Under the pieces are notes generated by a model that worked only from the letters and a program-made list of their open reading frames with translations, made no database searches and was not told the DNA's origin. The position numbers were made by a program, and so were the translations under genes. Source: Bradyrhizobium sp. BR 10289 (GTDB lineage Bacteria; Pseudomonadota; Alphaproteobacteria; Rhizobiales; Xanthobacteraceae). Taken from it: a stretch of 64,000 nt of DNA. The stretch is from NCBI RefSeq assembly GCF_019455385.1, contig NZ_JACOFR010000029.1, forward strand, positions 26,635 through 90,634. The letters run 5' to 3'. This document shows positions 60,500 through 64,000 of the stretch, piece by piece (positions within the stretch are counted from its first letter, which is position 1; each line of letters opens with the position of its first letter).

Positions 60500-62161
60500 T
60501 CAGCCTGTAAGTGGCACTCGCGCCGCGCGTGCCGCTTTGCGCCTTTCATGCGCGAACTTCGCGACGGCCACGTCAAAGTTGGTGCGCCGCTTCCGCTTGT
60601 GTGATGCTGGGAAAGCCTTCAAGCCGGGAATATCGAAGCGCGGGTATTTCTCAACCTCGGCTGACATTGTCGCGACCCACCGGTCACCGTAGTCGTGCCC
60701 AGCGTTCGCGTCCTTCGGCCTGTGACCTACGATGAATCCTTCCACATCGCTATTCATGTGGACGTGACGCGCCACGCTCTTGAAGAGATGTCTCCAGCCG
60801 TGGTTGGGCTGAACCCCCTTGATGTCAAGACCTCGAACCCAATCTGCGATCCGCTCAGCGGTCTTCTTGTACTGAGGGTTGGCAATCTTGCCACCGCGCC
60901 CGCGGGCGGGATCGTAGAAGAGCGGCTTGCCCAGCCGGCGCCGCTCCTCGACATAGTCTAGGAAGCCCTGCTCTATGACGTGCGAGTGGATTGGCACGGT
61001 GCGCCAGTTGGACGTCTTCTCAAGAGAGGGTTTGATGACCATGCACCAGACGCCGGAAACCTCGTCTTGAGTGATATCTGCCGGAAAGAGCGACGTGATC
61101 TCGTTGACCCGCGCGCCGCTATAGGCGCAGAGCCACGGCAGCCAGCGTCTGGCGGCGCGCTTCTCCGGAGAGATCAGGCTCGACGGCGTAGCGACGGTCG
61201 CCGTCAAAATCTTCTTCGCTTCCGCCTGCGTGAAGCCCTTTTGCCTGGGCGGTTTGGCCTCGGCGTTCGTGTCGATGGCATCGCGGACGACGATGCCTCG
61301 AAACGGGTTCTGGGCGCCCGGCTTGCGGCGCTCGACCATGAACCCCGCTGTCGCCGACAACGACGCGATCCAGACAAGGCGCACCGACTTCCTGTTGTAG
61401 CCTTGGTCGACCAGATGATCGGCCCAGCGGTAGCCGTCTTCGTTCGTCATGCGCGCCAGGTCTCGGTGACCGAGCCACTTGCAGAAGTCCCGGATCTTCG
61501 GTCGCCAGCGTTTTGCGGTCGGCCCGTCCTTGCCACCCTTCAAACCGCCCTTCTCGACGTACTCCTCGAACGCCTTCAGCAAATCGAGCTTCGGCGTCGT
61601 TCGGGGCGGCAGCTTCGCCAACTCGGGATTTTCTGAGTAATCCCCGCCGGCAGCGCGGGCCACATCAGCGTAGCCGGCACGTCGCGCGGCGATGAACATC
61701 GGCGCAAATCGGGCTACCTCTGCGTCTGTCGCTTCCACGCCCTCGGCTGCGAGGAACGACCGAACGGCCTGGTCGACCGCCTCCGGATCGCTCTCGTCCA
61801 AAGCCGCCCTGAGACCGACGGCCGCAAAGCCGACCGGCGGGTTGGCCAGGTGGGCGTCGCGGACCCTGACATGGGCGGCGCCCCGCAGCGCGTGCAGGTC
61901 CTGATGGGTCAGCGGCGTGGATTCGACCACCGCAGCGCGATTCGAACTTCCGGCGGCGGCGAGGCGAGCCCACTCTGCCTCGAGCGTGGCGCTGGCGGCG
62001 GTGCAGCGGGTGACGGCGGTGCGCCGGTCGGTGGTCTCAAGCGACTTCCAGACCTCCGTCCGGCCCACCAATTGGCGGTAGCGGAGGGGGACCTTCTTCC
62101 GGATCCAGTAGAATTGCGAGGTCGGGCGTTTGACAGGGGTCGGCATCTTGATCGAGGGCAT
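60500..62161 (-). CDS. Tyrosine recombinase/integrase
   Basis: The 553-residue protein starts with an arm/core-binding region typical of rhizobial integrases with a DUF6538-like N-terminus (FYWIRKKVPLRYRQLVGRTE). The catalytic domain has Arg in LCAYSGARVNEITSL, His-x-x-Arg in HGWRHLFKSVARHV, and the GHRPKDANAGHDYGDR segment with the nucleophilic tyrosine. It is longer than minimal integrases. It would catalyse integration and excision of a genomic island at a tRNA gene. tRNA-Ser-like fragments flank it on both sides. Confidence 0.92.
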   Translation of the reverse strand: MPSIKMPTPVKRPTSQFYWIRKKVPLRYRQLVGRTEVWKSLETTDRRTAVTRCTAASATLEAEWARLAAAGSSNRAAVVESTPLTHQDLHALRGAAHVRVRDAHLANPPVGFAAVGLRAALDESDPEAVDQAVRSFLAAEGVEATDAEVARFAPMFIAARRAGYADVARAAGGDYSENPELAKLPPRTTPKLDLLKAFEEYVEKGGLKGGKDGPTAKRWRPKIRDFCKWLGHRDLARMTNEDGYRWADHLVDQGYNRKSVRLVWIASLSATAGFMVERRKPGAQNPFRGIVVRDAIDTNAEAKPPRQKGFTQAEAKKILTATVATPSSLISPEKRAARRWLPWLCAYSGARVNEITSLFPADITQDEVSGVWCMVIKPSLEKTSNWRTVPIHSHVIEQGFLDYVEERRRLGKPLFYDPARGRGGKIANPQYKKTAERIADWVRGLDIKGVQPNHGWRHLFKSVARHVHMNSDVEGFIVGHRPKDANAGHDYGDRWVATMSAEVEKYPRFDIPGLKAFPASHKRKRRTNFDVAVAKFAHERRKAARAARVPLTG

Positions 62162-62254
62162 GGTGGAGCATCCCGGTGTAGCACCGACGGCTCAAGAGGC
62201 CCTTGAATTGAAGGATAAACTTGAATCTAAGTGGTCCGCGAGCCCAGCGAGGGC

Positions 62255-62274
62255 GAGTCCCACTCTCTCCGCCA
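62255..62274 (+). repeat. tRNA-Ser 3'-end fragment (attachment-site-like)
   Basis: GAGTCCCACTCTCTCCGCCA reads as the T-arm, acceptor stem and CCA end of a bacterial tRNA-Ser gene. No tRNA body precedes it, so it is a fragment, as left at one end of an island inserted into tRNA-Ser. It lies just upstream of the integrase start. Confidence 0.7.
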
Positions 62275-62427
62275 TATTCAATCTATAACTCATTGTTAAT
62301 ATTTATAAAATCGTCTTGCGGTGAGTAGCGGTCCCCAAGCGCGCCCCCAAATGTCGGCAAGAGTCAGATATTGCAGGTGACCATTGGACTCGATCTGCAA
62401 TCTGGGTTTCTTGCACAAGGAGGTTTC

Positions 62428-63903
62428 GTGCGCGCTCGAACAATCAGTCATGCGACGGGATTTCCGCTATGGGGTTACAAAATTCGCACGGCCTTTGTTG
62501 CTGCTAGCTTAATTCCAGCGCTGTTCGTGATCTGCCTCTTCGCGCTGACGCTGTACACGGCTCCCGAACATGACGATCTTTGTTTTGCGGCGCGGTACGT
62601 GCGTGTCGGCTTCGTGCCGACAATCATCGATTTGTACCGTGGAGCAACGGGCCGAATTGTTCCTATCATCTTGATACAATTGCCCGCTGCGATTTCTACC
62701 AAAACCGGCATCAGCTTGGTGTCAGCGTATGAGCTGACCATGGCGGCTTGCGCAATGATCTTCCTTGCGGGAATATCAGTTGCCGTCGCTCGATGGTGGC
62801 CATCTATTCGTGGCTTGCCGTTGTTTTTCATGGCGGTTGCATTCGCCAGCGCCCTACTCGGTGCGCTGCCGAGCGTGCGGGATCTGCTCTACTGGCTCCC
62901 AGCCGTCTCGTCCTACACGCCCGCGGCCATTCTTTCCGCGTTGATTTTGGGCGAATGCGTACGGGCGCTCTATGCCGGAAGCGGTTTTTCGAATGCGGCA
63001 ACGTATGGCATCGCGTCAGGCGGTTTTGTCGCAGCGTTGTGCAACGAATTCACGGGCGCCTGGCTCATCGTCTTTGTCGTAAGTTCGGTGTTGGGTCGCC
63101 AAGCATTCGGTCAAATATTGCAGATACGCCAACACGTGCTCATCGCAGTCGCGGTGCTTACCGGCTTCGCTATCGTGGTGTTTTCAGGCGGGAGTAACAG
63201 CCGCCTAGCAGCCCTTAACGGAGCGGGCCACGCCGGCGACATAGCCCTCTCGCTGCGCGGCGCCCTCGACTCGGTAGCCAGCGACCTCCTCTCTTTTCTA
63301 AAGGAACCGCCAGTTGCCGCGTGGCTCCTAGTTGCAGCAACAATGACCTTGGCCGAACCCGAACCGGTTCGCCCAGGGAGGGGCAGCCTGCTCGCCTTTG
63401 GCGTGCTGGCAATTTGCCTGGTCTGCATCTACTTCGAATATTTCATGCACGAATTTTCGACAGGTGGCCGGCTCGTCGAGAGAGCGGCTAACGAAGCGAT
63501 GATGCTGTTTCTTTTCGGCCTCACGATGGTCGCGTCGCTGCTGACACGTGTATATCGTCCGGGCCTGCGCCGGCTCTTGGGCAGCTCTTCGCTGTCCCTT
63601 GGGTCCCTCACTTTGCCCTTATTGCTAGGGGTTCTGATGACGATATCAGTCCTTCTGAGTTCAGCGGCGTCGTTGCTCTTCTCCCAGCGCAATAGCTTGC
63701 GCCCATACTGGCAGGAAAGTGTCGAGCGACAAAGATTGGTTGCGACGAGTTCTGGGCGGATTGTTACTGTTCCCAAACATACGTGGAAGCCGTCACTGCT
63801 CATGAGTGCCGACTTGATGGCGACGAACGGATGCCTCGCGGCGTTATACGACAAGTCCGATGTGCTCGGGGGAGAGCCCGAAGGGTCAACCTCTGCCAAA
63901 TAG
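62428..63903 (+). CDS. Polytopic membrane protein
   Basis: The predicted 491-residue protein has about ten hydrophobic helices, starting AAFVAASLIPALFVICL-like near residue 20. A first periplasmic-loop segment reads YTAPEHDDLCFAARYVRVGF. The pattern is reminiscent of DUF6056-type membrane proteins or polyprenyl-sugar glycosyltransferases (acidic residues in the first loop, repeated TM pairs), but no catalytic motif is certain. The GTG at 62428 has an AAGGAGG site, better than the TTG at 62371. Codon use appears less GC-rich than most neighbours, so transfer with the integrase region is possible. Confidence 0.68.
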   Translation: MRARTISHATGFPLWGYKIRTAFVAASLIPALFVICLFALTLYTAPEHDDLCFAARYVRVGFVPTIIDLYRGATGRIVPIILIQLPAAISTKTGISLVSAYELTMAACAMIFLAGISVAVARWWPSIRGLPLFFMAVAFASALLGALPSVRDLLYWLPAVSSYTPAAILSALILGECVRALYAGSGFSNAATYGIASGGFVAALCNEFTGAWLIVFVVSSVLGRQAFGQILQIRQHVLIAVAVLTGFAIVVFSGGSNSRLAALNGAGHAGDIALSLRGALDSVASDLLSFLKEPPVAAWLLVAATMTLAEPEPVRPGRGSLLAFGVLAICLVCIYFEYFMHEFSTGGRLVERAANEAMMLFLFGLTMVASLLTRVYRPGLRRLLGSSSLSLGSLTLPLLLGVLMTISVLLSSAASLLFSQRNSLRPYWQESVERQRLVATSSGRIVTVPKHTWKPSLLMSADLMATNGCLAALYDKSDVLGGEPEGSTSAK

Positions 63904-64000
63904 GGGTTTGCGCTCGCCGGCGGCGGCATCAAGCGTTGCCGGGGGGAGGGAGCGTGCTGTGGCTGCGGTATATCGCCCATGCTTTAGAGCTTTGCTGCTC

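Noticed and set aside
62226..62274. A complete tRNA-Ser gene
   Set aside because: Only the 3' end matches; no D arm, anticodon arm or 5' acceptor strand can be found upstream.

Overview
The window looks like a chromosomal segment of an alphaproteobacterium of the Bradyrhizobium / Nitrobacteraceae type. This rests on high GC, many GTG and TTG starts, and protein families typical of that group: DUF1236 envelope proteins, Omp25/31-like barrels, HWE-type sensor kinases, rhizobial ABC_sub_bind proteins and a stand-alone Ku with small ATP-dependent ligases. Several upstream regions also carry the alphaproteobacterial general-stress (EcfG) promoter pattern. The genus is an inference.

Layout. 0.3-15 kb is rich in DNA-repair functions: a decayed LigD tail, Ku, a DEDDh exonuclease, two single-domain ATP-dependent ligases, a PolX/PHP protein, RNase HII and topoisomerase IB. 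An isochorismatase-like hydrolase, a pirin and a LysR regulator lie among them. 15-22 kb holds a frame-broken vanadium-haloperoxidase-like gene, an HxlR regulator, a decayed MOSC copy, a frame-broken copy of a two-gene cassette and a TPR protein. 21.4-23 kb is an ECF41 sigma factor facing a carboxymuconolactone-decarboxylase gene, each behind a perfect ECF41-type promoter. 23.2-24.7 kb is an IS1182-like element. 25-31 kb carries PAS/HWE kinases, an outer-membrane barrel and a divergent kinase/response-regulator pair. 31-37 kb carries small exported proteins, two DUF1236 genes, a glycosyltransferase and the intact copy of the duplicated cassette. 37-48 kb has two ABC_sub_bind proteins, opgGH, an iron-permease-like protein, a GH15 glucosidase, an SDR and a ZIP transporter. 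48-54 kb is a four-gene bacteriophytochrome phosphorelay operon. 54-60 kb has a methyltransferase and a LysR-linked AhpD-like/DJ-1/AhpD-like/hydrolase cluster. 60-62.3 kb has a ribbon-helix-helix protein, att-like repeats and a tyrosine recombinase beside a tRNA-Ser 3'-end fragment. The window ends with a polytopic membrane protein.

How the genes may work together. At least eleven GGAAC-N16/17-NGTT promoters lie just upstream of genes scattered through the window. They include DUF3606, DUF1236, a kinase/regulator pair, opgG, the iron-permease-like gene, GH15 and the phytochrome operon. This suggests a spread-out general-stress regulon combining envelope, osmotic, carbohydrate and light-sensing functions. 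The DNA-repair genes themselves mostly lack this promoter.

Five otherwise intact genes carry a single-base frame break, most of them repairable by restoring one base. This could be recent gene decay or base-calling error, and it should be resolved before those genes are called pseudogenes. Genuine older decay is clear for the LigD tail, the second MOSC copy and two small remnants.
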